A stretch of DNA of 64,000 nt from NCBI RefSeq assembly GCF_003253705.1, contig NZ_QKYU01000008.1:1-64000 (forward strand), read 5' to 3'. The position numbers and the translations under genes were made by a program. The notes beneath the pieces were generated by a model. The model did no database searches. It saw nothing but the letters and a program-made list of their open reading frames with translations, and was not told the DNA's origin. Shown here piece after piece: positions 16,470 to 25,277 of the stretch (position 1 is its first letter; each line of letters starts with the position of its first letter). Source of the DNA: Humitalea rosea. GTDB taxonomy: Bacteria; Pseudomonadota; Alphaproteobacteria; Acetobacterales; Acetobacteraceae.

Positions 16470-17714
16470 ATGAGCCCCAAACTCTCCCTGCCCAAGGACC
16501 GCATCCGCATCCTGTTGCTGGAGGGGATCTCCGACACCGCCGCCGCGACCCTGCACGAGGCCGGCTACCGCTCGGTCACCCGCATGGCCAAGGCGCTGGA
16601 CGGGGCGCTGCTGCATAATGCGCTGAAGGGGGTGCATCTGCTCGGCATCCGCTCGCGCACCCAGATGGATGCCGCCGCCTTCGCCGCGGCGGACCGGCTG
16701 ATCGCGGTCGGCTGCTTCTCGGTCGGCACCAACCAGGTCGATCTGGAGGCCGCCAAGGCGATCGGCGTGCCGGTGTTCAACGCGCCCTTCAGCAACACGC
16801 GCAGCGTCGCCGAGCTGGTGATGGGCGAGATCGTGATGCTGATGCGCCGCATCCCCGACAAGTCCAACGGCGCCCATGCCGGCCGTTGGGAGAAATCCGC
16901 CGAAGGCTCGCGCGAGGTGCGCGGCAAGACCCTCGGCATCATCGGCTATGGCAATATCGGCACCCAGCTCAGCGTGCTGGCCGAGGCTTTTGGCCTGCGC
17001 GTGATCTTCCACGACGTGATCCCCAAGCTCGCCCACGGCAATGCCTCGGGCAACACGCCGCTGCCCGTGCTGCTGGCGCAGAGCGACATCGTCAGCCTGC
17101 ATGTCCCGGAAACCGCGGCGACCGAGGGGCTGATGTCGCGCGAGATGATCGCGCGGATGAAGCCGGGCGCGGTGCTGATCAACAACAGCCGCGGCACCGT
17201 GGTGGATCTGGACGCCCTGGCCGATGCGCTGCGCGAGGAGCGCCTCGCCGGGGCGGCCGTCGATGTCTTCCCGGTCGAGCCGGGCAAGCCCAACGACATC
17301 TTCCGCAGCCCGCTCCAGGGCCTGCCGAACGTGATCCTGACGCCGCATATCGGCGGCAGCACGATGGAAGCGCAGGAGCGCATCGGCGAGGAGGTCTCGC
17401 GCAAGCTGGTGGACTGGTCCGACACCGGCACCACCCTCGGTGCGGTGAATTTCCCGGAAGTGGCGCTGCCGGCGCGGCAGATCGGCACCCGCTTCATCCA
17501 TGTCCACCGCAACCAGCCGGGCGTGCTGGCCGCGGTGAACGACATCTTCCGCGAGGCCCGCGCGAACGTCGCCGCCCAGTTCCTGCAGACCGATCCGCAG
17601 ATCGGCTATGTGGTCGTCGATGCCGAGGGGATCGAGGACACCGAGGCCGTGCAGGAGGCCCTGCGCACCGTGCCGGGCACCCTGCGCTGCCGGGTGCTCT
17701 ACGACCGCGGCTGA
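16470..17714 (+). CDS. serA: D-3-phosphoglycerate dehydrogenase SerA
   Basis: 414 residues, the length of the E. coli-type short SerA. It oxidises 3-phosphoglycerate at the start of serine biosynthesis. Features: substrate-binding N-terminus (LLEGISDTAAATL), NAD-binding Rossmann motif GIIGYGNIGTQLSVLAEAFG, catalytic NNSRGTVVDLDAL and LTPHIGGSTMEAQERI with the catalytic His, and a C-terminal ACT domain (IHVHRNQPGVLAAVNDIF) for serine feedback. The ATG at 16470 is preferred over an upstream reading because MSPKLSLPKDRI is the normal family N-terminus. No serB or serC nearby. Confidence 0.95.
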   Translation: MSPKLSLPKDRIRILLLEGISDTAAATLHEAGYRSVTRMAKALDGALLHNALKGVHLLGIRSRTQMDAAAFAAADRLIAVGCFSVGTNQVDLEAAKAIGVPVFNAPFSNTRSVAELVMGEIVMLMRRIPDKSNGAHAGRWEKSAEGSREVRGKTLGIIGYGNIGTQLSVLAEAFGLRVIFHDVIPKLAHGNASGNTPLPVLLAQSDIVSLHVPETAATEGLMSREMIARMKPGAVLINNSRGTVVDLDALADALREERLAGAAVDVFPVEPGKPNDIFRSPLQGLPNVILTPHIGGSTMEAQERIGEEVSRKLVDWSDTGTTLGAVNFPEVALPARQIGTRFIHVHRNQPGVLAAVNDIFREARANVAAQFLQTDPQIGYVVVDAEGIEDTEAVQEALRTVPGTLRCRVLYDRG

Positions 17715-17720
17715 CGCCCT

Positions 17721-18539
17721 TCAGGCCGGGTGCAAGGTCACCGCCAGGGTTTCCCAAGGGGCGGCGGCCAGCGCCGCCCCCATGGCGGCGGCATCGGGAT
17801 AGGTCGCGGGGGCGGGCAGCCGCCGCACCTCGGTCTCGACCCGCAGGGCATCGCCCAGGAACGGCCAGGGGTCGCAGATCAACGCCCGCGGCCCGGCCCG
17901 GCGGAAGGTCAGCGGCCGGGTGCCGCCATCGGCGGTGGGGGCGTGGCCGGCGACGGTGCCGGCCTCGGTCGTATCGCCCCAGCAGATCACCAGCGACATC
18001 TGATCGACCGCGGCGAGCAGCGCGCTGTTGGCGGCGACCTCGGCCTCGCTCGCGCCAAGCTGGCTGATCCAATCGGCCTGCCTGACCGCCTGCTCGGCCA
18101 TATAGGCATCGGCCGCGGCGGCATCCTCGGCGGCGACGCGGTGGCGGTCCATGAAGCGCGTGTAGATCAGCGTGCCGTGGCGCGAGATCAGCAGCGCCGG
18201 CCACAGCCCCCAGGCCGCGAGCGCACGGTCCACGCCGAGCGACCACATCGGCGCATGGATGCGGGCGCCGACATGGCGAAAACCCCGCGGCTGGCCTGTT
18301 TCGGCATCGAAGCCGGGCGCCAGCTCCCAGTCCAGCCAGGCGATGTCATGCTGGGCGCAGGCCAGCACCACCGGCTCCAGCGGCGCCGGGCGATGGAAGC
18401 CGGGCGCACCCCAGGCGCGGGCCAGTTGGCCGGAGACCACCGCATGCGCGGGCTGGCTGATGCAGAGCAGATCGCCGTCGGGAAGGGTTTGGAGCAGCAT
18501 CCGGCCATGCTGCGGCGGGACGATCGGGTCCGCAACCAT
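17721..18539 (-). CDS. DUF3891 family protein
   Basis: 272 residues of unknown function. The conserved features are an N-terminal LPDGDLLCISQPAHAVVSGQ with a probable His ligand, QHDIAWLDWE (His-Asp), and a second His in SRHGTLIYTRF, which together resemble an all-helical HD-like metal site. No signal peptide or membrane segment. It is convergent with serA (six-base gap) and divergent from pntAA. Confidence 0.75.
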   Translation of the reverse strand: MVADPIVPPQHGRMLLQTLPDGDLLCISQPAHAVVSGQLARAWGAPGFHRPAPLEPVVLACAQHDIAWLDWELAPGFDAETGQPRGFRHVGARIHAPMWSLGVDRALAAWGLWPALLISRHGTLIYTRFMDRHRVAAEDAAAADAYMAEQAVRQADWISQLGASEAEVAANSALLAAVDQMSLVICWGDTTEAGTVAGHAPTADGGTRPLTFRRAGPRALICDPWPFLGDALRVETEVRRLPAPATYPDAAAMGAALAAAPWETLAVTLHPA

Positions 18540-18606
18540 CGAGCGAGCTTGCGTCGTTACTCACGCTTCATCATGGTGCGGCGCGATAGGGTCAAGGGGA
18601 CAGGCT

Positions 18607-19761
18607 ATGCGCCTTGCGGTGCTGAAGGAACGTCGCGGGGGCGAGACCCGTGTGGCTGCGACGCCGGAAACGGTGAAGAAGTTCATCGCGCTGGGCTGCA
18701 CCGTTGCCGTCGAATCCGGGCTTGGGCTGCATGCCGGGCTGACTGACGCCGCCTATGCCGAGGCGGGCGCAGACGTCTTCGCCGATGCCGCCACCGTGCT
18801 CTCCGGGGCGGGGATTGTGCTCAAGGTCCGCGCGCCCCTCGGCACCGGCGAGGGCGAGGTCGACGAGTTGATGCTGATCCCGCGCGGCGCGCTGGTGATC
18901 GGCACGCTCGGCGCCGATGCGGCCGCCGCACAGCGTTTTGCCATGCTCGGCCTGGATGCGGTCTCGATGGAACTGCTGCCGCGCATCACCCGGGCGCAGT
19001 CGATGGATGTGCTGTCCTCGCAGGCGAACCTCGCCGGCTACCGCGCGGTGATCGAGGCCGCCTTCGCCTATGACAAGGGCTTCCCGATGCTGATGACCGC
19101 GGCGGGCACCATTCCGGCTGCGAATGTGCTGGTGCTGGGTGCGGGCGTCGCGGGGTTGCAGGCGATCGCGACCGCGCGCCGCCTCGGCGGCCGGGTTTCG
19201 GCCAGCGACGTGCGCCCGGCGGCCAAGGAGGAAATCAAGAGCCTCGGCGCCGCCTTCGTCGGCTATGAGGATGAGGAGACCAAGGCGGCGCAGACCTCGG
19301 GCGGCTATGCCAAGGCGATGAGCCCGGAATACCTCGCCAAACAGGCCGAGGTCGTGGCCGTGGCGGCGGCGAAGGCGGACATCGTGATCTGCACCGCGCT
19401 GGTCCAGGGCCGCCGCGCCCCGATCCTGCTGAACGAGGCGATGGTCGCCGCGATGAAGCCGGGCTCGGTCGTGGTCGATCTGGCGGCCGAGGCCGGCGGC
19501 AATTGCGCCGCGACCGTCCCGGGCGAGGCCATCACCACCGTCAATGGCGTGAAGGTGCTGGGCTATCGCAACTGGCCGGGCCGCATCGCCGGTGCGGCGA
19601 GCAACCTCTACGCCCGCAACCTGCTGACCTTCCTGACCACCTTCTGGGACAAGGAGGCCAAGGCCCCCCTCCTGGTCGAGACGGATGACATCATCAAGGG
19701 CGCGCAGATCACGCGCGCGGGCGCCGTGGTGCACCCGAATTTCCTGCCCAAAGCGGCATAA
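18607..19761 (+). CDS. pntAA: NAD(P) transhydrogenase subunit alpha part 1 (PntAA)
   Basis: 384 residues. This is the soluble NAD(H)-binding dI component of the proton-translocating transhydrogenase. It has the alanine-dehydrogenase-like N-terminal fold (MRLAVLKERRGGETRVAATP) and a Rossmann motif VLVLGAGVAGLQAIATARRLG, followed by the AGGNCAAT loop. It lacks membrane helices, because in alphaproteobacteria the alpha subunit is split into pntAA and pntAB. The ATG at 18607 is preceded by AAGGGGA. First gene of pntAA-pntAB-pntB. Confidence 0.95.
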   Translation: MRLAVLKERRGGETRVAATPETVKKFIALGCTVAVESGLGLHAGLTDAAYAEAGADVFADAATVLSGAGIVLKVRAPLGTGEGEVDELMLIPRGALVIGTLGADAAAAQRFAMLGLDAVSMELLPRITRAQSMDVLSSQANLAGYRAVIEAAFAYDKGFPMLMTAAGTIPAANVLVLGAGVAGLQAIATARRLGGRVSASDVRPAAKEEIKSLGAAFVGYEDEETKAAQTSGGYAKAMSPEYLAKQAEVVAVAAAKADIVICTALVQGRRAPILLNEAMVAAMKPGSVVVDLAAEAGGNCAATVPGEAITTVNGVKVLGYRNWPGRIAGAASNLYARNLLTFLTTFWDKEAKAPLLVETDDIIKGAQITRAGAVVHPNFLPKAA

Positions 19762-19773
19762 GGAGAGCGAGCG

Positions 19774-20166
19774 ATGAACCCGACCGATCTCGCCATCCAG
19801 GCGAAGGTCCAGGCCGAACAGGCCATGAGCCTCGCGGAACGCGCCATGGCCGCGGCCCATGCGATACAGCCGCTGGCCGAGGCGGCGCATCCCTTCCTGC
19901 TGCTGCTGACGATCTTCCTCCTCGCCTGCTTCGTCGGCTACTACGTCGTCTGGTCGGTGACCCCGGCGCTGCATTCGCCGCTGATGGGCGTCACCAACGC
20001 GATCTCCTCGGTGATCGTGGTCGGCGCCATCCTGGCCGCCGGCATGGCCGAATCGCCGACCGCCCGGGTCTTCGGCTTCCTCGGCGTCACCCTTGCGTCC
20101 GTAAATATCTTTGGCGGCTTCATCGTGACGCGACGGATGCTCGCGATGTTCAAGCGGAAGGGCTGA
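19774..20166 (+). CDS. pntAB: NAD(P) transhydrogenase subunit alpha part 2 (PntAB)
   Basis: 130 residues. The N-terminal third is hydrophilic and helical; three to four membrane helices follow from about residue 45 ([19 protein letters not shown] and [14 protein letters not shown]). It forms part of the proton channel dII with PntB. It lies 12 bases after pntAA and 4 before pntB. Confidence 0.93.
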   Translation: MNPTDLAIQAKVQAEQAMSLAERAMAAAHAIQPLAEAAHPFLLLLTIFLLACFVGYYVVWSVTPALHSPLMGVTNAISSVIVVGAILAAGMAESPTARVFGFLGVTLASVNIFGGFIVTRRMLAMFKRKG

Positions 20167-20170
20167 GGCC

Positions 20171-21577
20171 ATGGAGACGATTTCCACCCTCGCCTATCTG
20201 GTCGCCTCGGTGCTGTTCATCCTCGCCTTGCGCGGGCTGTCCCACCCCGAGAGCAGCCGCCAGGGCAACATGTTCGGCATGGTCGGCATGGGCATCGCCG
20301 TGCTGGCGACGCTGTTCCACCAGGGGATCGATGCCGGCGGCTTCGCGCTGATCATCGTCGCCATCGCGATCGGCGGCAGCATCGGCACGGTGCTGGCGCG
20401 ACGCATCCAGATGACCTCGCTGCCGCAGCTTGTGGCCTTCTTCCACAGCCTGGTCGGCATGGCGGCGGTGTTTGTCGCGGCCGCGGCCTTCTACTCGCCG
20501 GAATCCTTCGGGATCGGGACGCAGGGGCATATCAAGCCCTCCTCCCTCGTCGAGATGACGCTCGGCCTCGCGATCGGCGCGGTGACCTTCTCCGGCTCGC
20601 TGATCGCCTTCGCCAAGCTCGACGGACGCATGTCCGGCGCGCCGATCCTGTTCCGCAACCAGCATTGGCTGAACCTCGGCCTCGGCATCCTGATGCTGGT
20701 GCTGGCGATCGCCTTCATCACCACGGGGCACCCGCTGCTGTTCTGGGCGATCGCGCTGCTGGCCTTCGGGCTCGGCTTCCTGCTGATCATCCCGATCGGG
20801 GGCGCCGACATGCCCGTGGTCGTGTCCATGCTGAACAGCTACTCGGGCTGGGCGGCGGCGGGCATCGGCTTCACCGTCGGCAATCTGCTGCTGATCGTCA
20901 CCGGCGCGCTGGTCGGTGCCTCGGGCGCGATCCTGTCCTACATCATGTGCAAGGGCATGAACCGCAGCATCATCAACGTGTTGCTGGGTGGCTTCGGCAC
21001 CGATCCCTCGGCCGCGGCGGCCACTGGCGGCAGCGCCGGCCCCGCCCGCCCGGTCAAGGCGGGCAGCGCCGAGGACGCAGCCTACATCATGAAGAACGCC
21101 CAGAAGATCATCATCGTGCCGGGTTACGGCATGGCGGTGGCCCAGGCGCAGCAGGTGGTCCGCGAAATGGCCGATCTGCTGAAGAAGGAAGGGGTGGAGG
21201 TCTCCTACGCGATCCACCCCGTCGCGGGCCGCATGCCCGGCCATATGAACGTGCTGCTGGCCGAGGCGAACGTGCCCTACGACGACGTGCATGAGCTGGA
21301 GGAGATCAATCCGGAATTCGCCGAGGCCGATGTCGCCTATGTCATCGGGGCGAATGACGTGACCAATCCGGCGGCCAAGACCGACAAATCCTCGGCCATC
21401 TACGGCATGCCGATCCTGGATGTGGAGAAGGCGAAGACCGTCTTCTTCGTGAAGCGCGGCATGGCCTCGGGCTATGCCGGCGTCGAGAACGAACTGTTCT
21501 TCCGCGACAACACGATGATGCTGTTCGGCGACGCGAAGAAGGTGACGCAGCAGATCGTGCAGGCACTGCAGAAGTAA
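20171..21577 (+). CDS. pntB: NAD(P) transhydrogenase subunit beta (PntB)
   Basis: 468 residues. The N-terminal two thirds hold about nine membrane helices (dII), and from about residue 290 the NADP(H)-binding dIII has the motif IIVPGYGMAVAQAQ, then HPVAGRMPGHMNVLLAEA and GANDVTNPAA. The complex uses the proton gradient to reduce NADP+ with NADH. Third gene of the operon. Confidence 0.96.
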   Translation: METISTLAYLVASVLFILALRGLSHPESSRQGNMFGMVGMGIAVLATLFHQGIDAGGFALIIVAIAIGGSIGTVLARRIQMTSLPQLVAFFHSLVGMAAVFVAAAAFYSPESFGIGTQGHIKPSSLVEMTLGLAIGAVTFSGSLIAFAKLDGRMSGAPILFRNQHWLNLGLGILMLVLAIAFITTGHPLLFWAIALLAFGLGFLLIIPIGGADMPVVVSMLNSYSGWAAAGIGFTVGNLLLIVTGALVGASGAILSYIMCKGMNRSIINVLLGGFGTDPSAAAATGGSAGPARPVKAGSAEDAAYIMKNAQKIIIVPGYGMAVAQAQQVVREMADLLKKEGVEVSYAIHPVAGRMPGHMNVLLAEANVPYDDVHELEEINPEFAEADVAYVIGANDVTNPAAKTDKSSAIYGMPILDVEKAKTVFFVKRGMASGYAGVENELFFRDNTMMLFGDAKKVTQQIVQALQK

Positions 21578-21585
21578 CCCACACC

Positions 21586-21617
21586 GGGGTTGCGGGGCAG
21601 TGTCGCCCCGCAACCCC
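21586..21617 (+). terminator. Strong hairpin after pntB
   Basis: GGGGTTGCGGGGC pairs perfectly with GCCCCGCAACCCC around AGTGTC (13-bp stem), nine bases after the pntB stop. No T-tract follows; it could terminate or stabilise the transcript. Confidence 0.5.
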
Positions 21618-21630
21618 AGGATGAGGGGAC

Positions 21631-21735
21631 GTGTTGGACGAAATCACGCGGCGGCTGCCGGACCGGATCCTGATGGGGATCGTGGGGGCCTTGGTCTCGC
21701 TACGCAGCCTCGCGCTGCTGTGGGGCATCGTTTAG
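21631..21735 (+). CDS. Possible 34-residue hydrophobic peptide
   Basis: A GTG start at 21631 preceded by GAGGGGA reads 34 residues: a charged N-terminus (LDEITRRLPDR) and one hydrophobic helix (about residues 13-34), ending at TAG 21733. The good ribosome site and amphipathic-to-hydrophobic layout suggest a real small membrane protein. It lies between the pntB hairpin and the rpsU terminator. No family recognised. Confidence 0.4.
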   Translation: MLDEITRRLPDRILMGIVGALVSLRSLALLWGIV

Positions 21736-21740
21736 GCAAG

Positions 21741-21777
21741 CCAAAAGGCGGGGCCACGCAATGCGCAGCCCCGCCTT
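21741..21777 (-). terminator. Rho-independent terminator of rpsU
   Basis: Read on the minus strand: AAGGCGGGGC, 13-base loop, GCCCCGCCTT, followed by TTGG (CCTTTT run). A 10-bp stem ending in four T residues, about 45 bases after the rpsU stop. Confidence 0.75.
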
Positions 21778-21821
21778 CCAGAATTCCGGTGCGATACGCC
21801 CGCCGAAGCAGGCGTGGCGGC

Positions 21822-22025
21822 TTAGAAGCCTTCGCGTTCGAGCCGCTTGCGCTCGACCTTGCGGGCGCGGCGGACCGCTTCCGCGGCCTCACGCGCGCGG
21901 CGCTCGGACGGCTTCTCATAGTGGCGGCGAAGCTTCATCTCGCGGAAGACGCCCTCACGCTGGAGCTTCTTCTTCAGCGCCTTGAGCGCCTGATCGATGT
22001 TATTGTCGCGGACGACGACCTGCAC
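21822..22025 (-). CDS. rpsU: 30S ribosomal protein S21
   Basis: 67 residues, the normal S21 length. [20 protein letters not shown] and the Arg-rich tail ([20 protein letters not shown]) are diagnostic. S21 binds the small subunit near the anti-Shine-Dalgarno. Monocistronic with its own terminator. Confidence 0.97.
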   Translation of the reverse strand: MQVVVRDNNIDQALKALKKKLQREGVFREMKLRRHYEKPSERRAREAAEAVRRARKVERKRLEREGF

Positions 22026-22233
22026 GCGGGGCTACTCCTGCCGATATGGGCGAAAGGGAAACTGCGCCGAACCCGGGGCCCGTCGCGGAAGGCCTGTGTC
22101 TAGCATGGTGTCGCGCCGGGGGGAAAGCCCCCGTGGCTCAGGAACAGGGACGAATGCCCCTTTCACCAGGAAATCCCTGGCGGGGTGGTCGCAGGCCCTG
22201 TCGCGACGCCAATTCAGCCCCTATCTGCCATCC

Positions 22234-22740
22234 ATGTCCATCCTGAAGATATCCCGACTCGGCCACCCCGTGCTGCTGCGCCCCGCCGAGCCCATTATCG
22301 ACCCAAGCGCGCCCGAAATCCGGCGACTCGTGCGCGACATGGCCGAAACCATGCTGGATGCCTCCGGCCTCGGCCTCGCGGCGCCGCAGGTCTATCAATC
22401 GCTGCGCCTCTTCGTCTGGCGGCAGGGTGAGGGCGTGGCGGCGCTGCTGAACCCCGAGATCGTGGCGCTCGATCCGCCGGAGACCCTGGGCTGGGAGGGC
22501 TGCCTGTCCATCCCCGGCCTACGCGGCGCGGTGAAGCGCAGCCTGCGGGTCGGCTTCCGTGGCCTGGACCTTGAGGGCCATGAGGTCGAGGGCGAGGCCG
22601 AGGGCATGGTCGCCCGCGTGATGCAGCACGAGTTCGACCATCTGAACGGCGTGCTCTACCCGATGCGGATGCATGACCTTTCGCTGCTCGGCTTCACCGA
22701 GGAGCTTGCCCGCCATCCCCCCGCGGAGAATGCGACATGA
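22234..22740 (+). CDS. def: Peptide deformylase
   Basis: 168 residues. It removes the formyl group from nascent proteins. The three motifs are intact: GLGLAAPQ (45-52), EGCLS (88-92) with the metal Cys, and HEFDH (132-136) with the metal His pair and catalytic Glu. The ATG at 22234 gives the standard MSILKISRLGHPVL N-terminus. Its stop overlaps the next start as ATGA. The usual fmt partner is absent. Confidence 0.96.
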   Translation: MSILKISRLGHPVLLRPAEPIIDPSAPEIRRLVRDMAETMLDASGLGLAAPQVYQSLRLFVWRQGEGVAALLNPEIVALDPPETLGWEGCLSIPGLRGAVKRSLRVGFRGLDLEGHEVEGEAEGMVARVMQHEFDHLNGVLYPMRMHDLSLLGFTEELARHPPAENAT

Positions 22741-23321
22741 TCGAACGCAGCCCCGAACGCGACGCCGCCCTGCGGGCCATGCTGCCGCAGGTGCCGGAGT
22801 TCGGCTGGACCGAGCAGGCCCTGCAACGCGGCCTCGCCCGCGCCGGCCTGCCGGTGGAGGATGCGCCCTTCCTGTTCCCGGCCGGCCCCATCGGCATGGT
22901 CGAGGCGTTCAGCGACCTCGCCGATCGGGACATGGAGGCAGCCGCCCTCGCCGAGTCGCTGTCCGAACTGCGGGTTCCCGCGCGCATCCGCCGCGTGATC
23001 GCCCTCCGGCTGCAAGCGGCGCAGCCGCATAAGGCAGCGTTGCGGCGCGGCCTGGGGCTGCTGGCCTTGCCCTGGAACCTTCGGGTCGCGCTGCGCTGCA
23101 CGGCACGGACGGTCGATTCCATGTGGCATGCGGCCGGGGACACCTCGGCCGATTTCTCCTGGTACACCCGGCGGGCATCGCTGGCGGCGGTCTATGCCAC
23201 CACCCTCGCCTTCTGGCTCGCGAATGCCGATGAGGATCTGACCGCCACACTCGGCTTCCTCGACCGTCGCCTGGCCGGGTTGGCGCGGATGTCGCGGCGC
23301 CCGGCGGCACAAGCGGCCTGA
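22737..23321 (+). CDS. COQ9 family protein (ubiquinone biosynthesis)
   Basis: 194 residues. COQ9 proteins bind isoprene lipids and assist the Coq7 step of ubiquinone synthesis. An N-terminal TetR-like helical segment (about residues 1-60, FGWTEQALQRGLARAGLPVE) precedes the COQ9 domain; the conserved MWHAAGDTSADFSWYTRRA block at about 128-147 is diagnostic. Overlaps def by four bases. Confidence 0.88.
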   Translation: MIERSPERDAALRAMLPQVPEFGWTEQALQRGLARAGLPVEDAPFLFPAGPIGMVEAFSDLADRDMEAAALAESLSELRVPARIRRVIALRLQAAQPHKAALRRGLGLLALPWNLRVALRCTARTVDSMWHAAGDTSADFSWYTRRASLAAVYATTLAFWLANADEDLTATLGFLDRRLAGLARMSRRPAAQAA

Positions 23322-23369
23322 GCCGCGCGTTTTCCATCGCCAGGCCCACCCGGCCCCGTTAACCTTCCG

Positions 23370-23381
23370 CACAATATTGTG
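23370..23381. promoter_or_regulatory. 12-bp perfect palindrome CACAATATTGTG before a secreted-protein gene
   Basis: CACAATATTGTG lies 17 bases upstream of the GTG start at 23398, next to its GGGGGAG ribosome site. The AT-rich centre stands out in GC-rich DNA and could be a regulator site in the promoter or leader. The cognate factor is unknown. Confidence 0.35.
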
Positions 23382-23397
23382 AGGGGGGAGTATTCGG

Positions 23398-23889
23398 GTG
23401 GGTCATATCTTGCGCGGGCTCGTCATGGGGCTTGCCGTTGCCGTCTGTTCTCCGGCCGCGCGGGCACAATCCTGCCTCGCCGCAGCGGACCGCCAGGCCT
23501 TCGACGTCCGGGCGCTGCAAAGCCAGCTGATGGTCGCCGCCATCACCTGCGGGATGGAGCAGCCGTACAACCAGTTCGTGCGGCGCCACCAAGGCGAGCT
23601 GCGCCGCGCCTGGTCCACAATCCAGGGCCATTTCCGCCGGCGTGGTGAGGGGCAAGGCGGCACCGACCGCTACATCACCGGCCTCGCCAATACTCATTCG
23701 CAAGACAGTCTCCGCTACGGCGACGCCTTCTGCCGCAGTGTCGGTGGGTTGTTCGATGCGGCGCTGGCCGCACCCAATGGGGTGGCGCTGCAGCAGCTCA
23801 CGCTAACGGGGCAGATTTCGACCTTGCAGGACGCGCCGGCCTGCACGCGCCCGGCGCCGCTGCGAGTGGCGACCACCAACGGGAGGTAA
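23398..23889 (+). CDS. Hypothetical exported protein
   Basis: 163 residues from GTG 23398, which has GGGGGAG seven bases upstream. A Sec signal peptide is likely (hydrophobic LVMGLAVAVCSPAARAQS, cleavage after ARA). Cys residues (in SCLAAAD, ITCGMEQ, AFCRSV and APACTRP) suggest disulfides in the periplasm. A helical, charged middle (HQGELRRAWSTIQGHFRRRG) follows. No known domain is recognised; similar proteins appear to be uncharacterised. Confidence 0.65.
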   Translation: MGHILRGLVMGLAVAVCSPAARAQSCLAAADRQAFDVRALQSQLMVAAITCGMEQPYNQFVRRHQGELRRAWSTIQGHFRRRGEGQGGTDRYITGLANTHSQDSLRYGDAFCRSVGGLFDAALAAPNGVALQQLTLTGQISTLQDAPACTRPAPLRVATTNGR

Positions 23890-23909
23890 TCTTCCCGGAG
23901 GCCAGACGC

Positions 23910-23974
23910 AAAAAAGGGGCACTCCTCGCGGAGCGCCCCATTCCTGTTGGACCCAGCCCCGGGGGGCTGGGTCC
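23910..23974 (-). terminator. Tandem terminator hairpins after the OmpA-family gene
   Basis: On the minus strand, seven bases after the stop codon is a 12-bp perfect stem (GGACCCAGCCCC...GGGGCTGGGTCC, 23949-23974). A second hairpin (23916-23939) ends in a run of six T residues (23910-23915). The second has the classic intrinsic form; the first may protect the mRNA 3' end of an abundant porin transcript. Confidence 0.85.
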
Positions 23975-23980
23975 GGATGA

Positions 23981-25102
23981 TCAGCGCAGGACGATCTCGA
24001 CGCGACGGTTCTGCGGCTCACGCACGCCATCGGCGGTCGGGACCAGCGGGCGGCTCTCGCCGAAGGCCTGGACCACGATCTGCTCGCGGGCCACGCCAAG
24101 GCGGGTCAGCTCGGCAGCAACGGTCTCGGCGCGACGCAGCGACAGGCGCTGGTTGTACTGCGGGGTGCCCGAACGGTCGGCGTGGCCGGAGACCTCGATG
24201 CGGGTCACCTGGACGCGACGGCTGTTGGTGGCCGCTTCGCCGATGATCTGGCGGGCGCGGTCGGTCAGGTCGGCGCGATCCCAGTCGAAGAAGACCAGGT
24301 AGGTGCGGGCCGGGGCCGGGGCGGCCGGCGGGGTCGTCACGACGACGGGCACCGGGGCGGGAGCGACGCCGAAGGCGTAGCGCAGGCCAACGAGCAGCGA
24401 GTGGTTGAAGTTCTCGGTCTCGATCTTCGCACGGCCAGCGGTCACGACGCCGGTCGGGGTCGTCACGCGGCCATCGACTTCCGGCGAAAGCGTGCCGAGG
24501 AAGCGGTATTCGGCGGTCAGCGACAGGCCGGGGACGGCTTCGATCGGCAGGGCGGCGCCCACGATCGCCTGATAGGCGAAGCGGCCGTCATCGCCATCGA
24601 TGCGCACGCCGTTCACGCCCGGAGCGGAAGAACGGACGTTATCCCAGTTCTGGATGACATAGCCGGCGCCGAGGCCGACGTAGGGGACAACCGGCAGGCC
24701 CAGGTCGAAGTCGTACAGGGCATTCGCCATGACGCCATAGGACTGGGTGAAGCCACCGCTGACGGCGCGGTTGCCCGTGGCGCCGCGGAAGCCCGAGATG
24801 CTGTCGATCTTGTTGGAGCGGAAGTTGCCTTCCAACTCGGCGCGGACACCATTGCCGAAGCCGTAGCCGATGCTGAGCACGCCGACGTAGCCGGTCTCGA
24901 ACGAGGCGGTGCCGGTGCGGGTGCCGATGCCGGCATTGGTGAGAGCGGTGCGGCCCGCGGCGTTCGCGACCGAGAGGTCCGAATCCTGCAGGAAGTTCAC
25001 ACCAGCCCCACCGCCGATGTAGACACCCGAGACGGGCTGCGCCTGGGCGGCAAGCGGCAGGCTCAGGACGGTGGCGGCGAGAAGCGCCGTTTTGAGGTTC
25101 AT
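23981..25102 (-). CDS. OmpA family outer-membrane protein
   Basis: 373 residues. Signal peptide (MNLKTALLAATVLSLPLAAQ, cleavage at AQA), an eight-stranded beta-barrel to about residue 235 (GVYIGGGAGVNF ... YAFGVAP), a Pro-rich linker, then an OmpA peptidoglycan-binding domain with the motif IEVSGHADRSGTPQYNQRLS and a C-terminal NRRVEIVLR. It tethers the outer membrane to peptidoglycan. The ATG at 25102 has AGGGGA upstream. A 12-bp palindrome CTTCGTACGAAG lies in its 5' leader (25194-25205). Confidence 0.92.
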   Translation of the reverse strand: MNLKTALLAATVLSLPLAAQAQPVSGVYIGGGAGVNFLQDSDLSVANAAGRTALTNAGIGTRTGTASFETGYVGVLSIGYGFGNGVRAELEGNFRSNKIDSISGFRGATGNRAVSGGFTQSYGVMANALYDFDLGLPVVPYVGLGAGYVIQNWDNVRSSAPGVNGVRIDGDDGRFAYQAIVGAALPIEAVPGLSLTAEYRFLGTLSPEVDGRVTTPTGVVTAGRAKIETENFNHSLLVGLRYAFGVAPAPVPVVVTTPPAAPAPARTYLVFFDWDRADLTDRARQIIGEAATNSRRVQVTRIEVSGHADRSGTPQYNQRLSLRRAETVAAELTRLGVAREQIVVQAFGESRPLVPTADGVREPQNRRVEIVLR

Positions 25103-25277
25103 CGAATTTCCCCTTCGAATTCTATTCGGCTGCGTCGGAAGTCGTGACCGAATGGCCGTCCTGACCAACACTGCGTTGAAAGGTCCGATAGCACTTCGTA
25201 CGAAGCCTTGCCTACTGTGTCCGTACAAGAGATCGGTTACTGTTGCTGTGCGGCCACAGTGGTTATCGGCAAATTGG

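Noticed and set aside
18592-20187. 531-codon minus-strand frame over pntAA-pntAB
   Set aside because: Opposite-strand shadow of well-supported transhydrogenase genes; no family resemblance.
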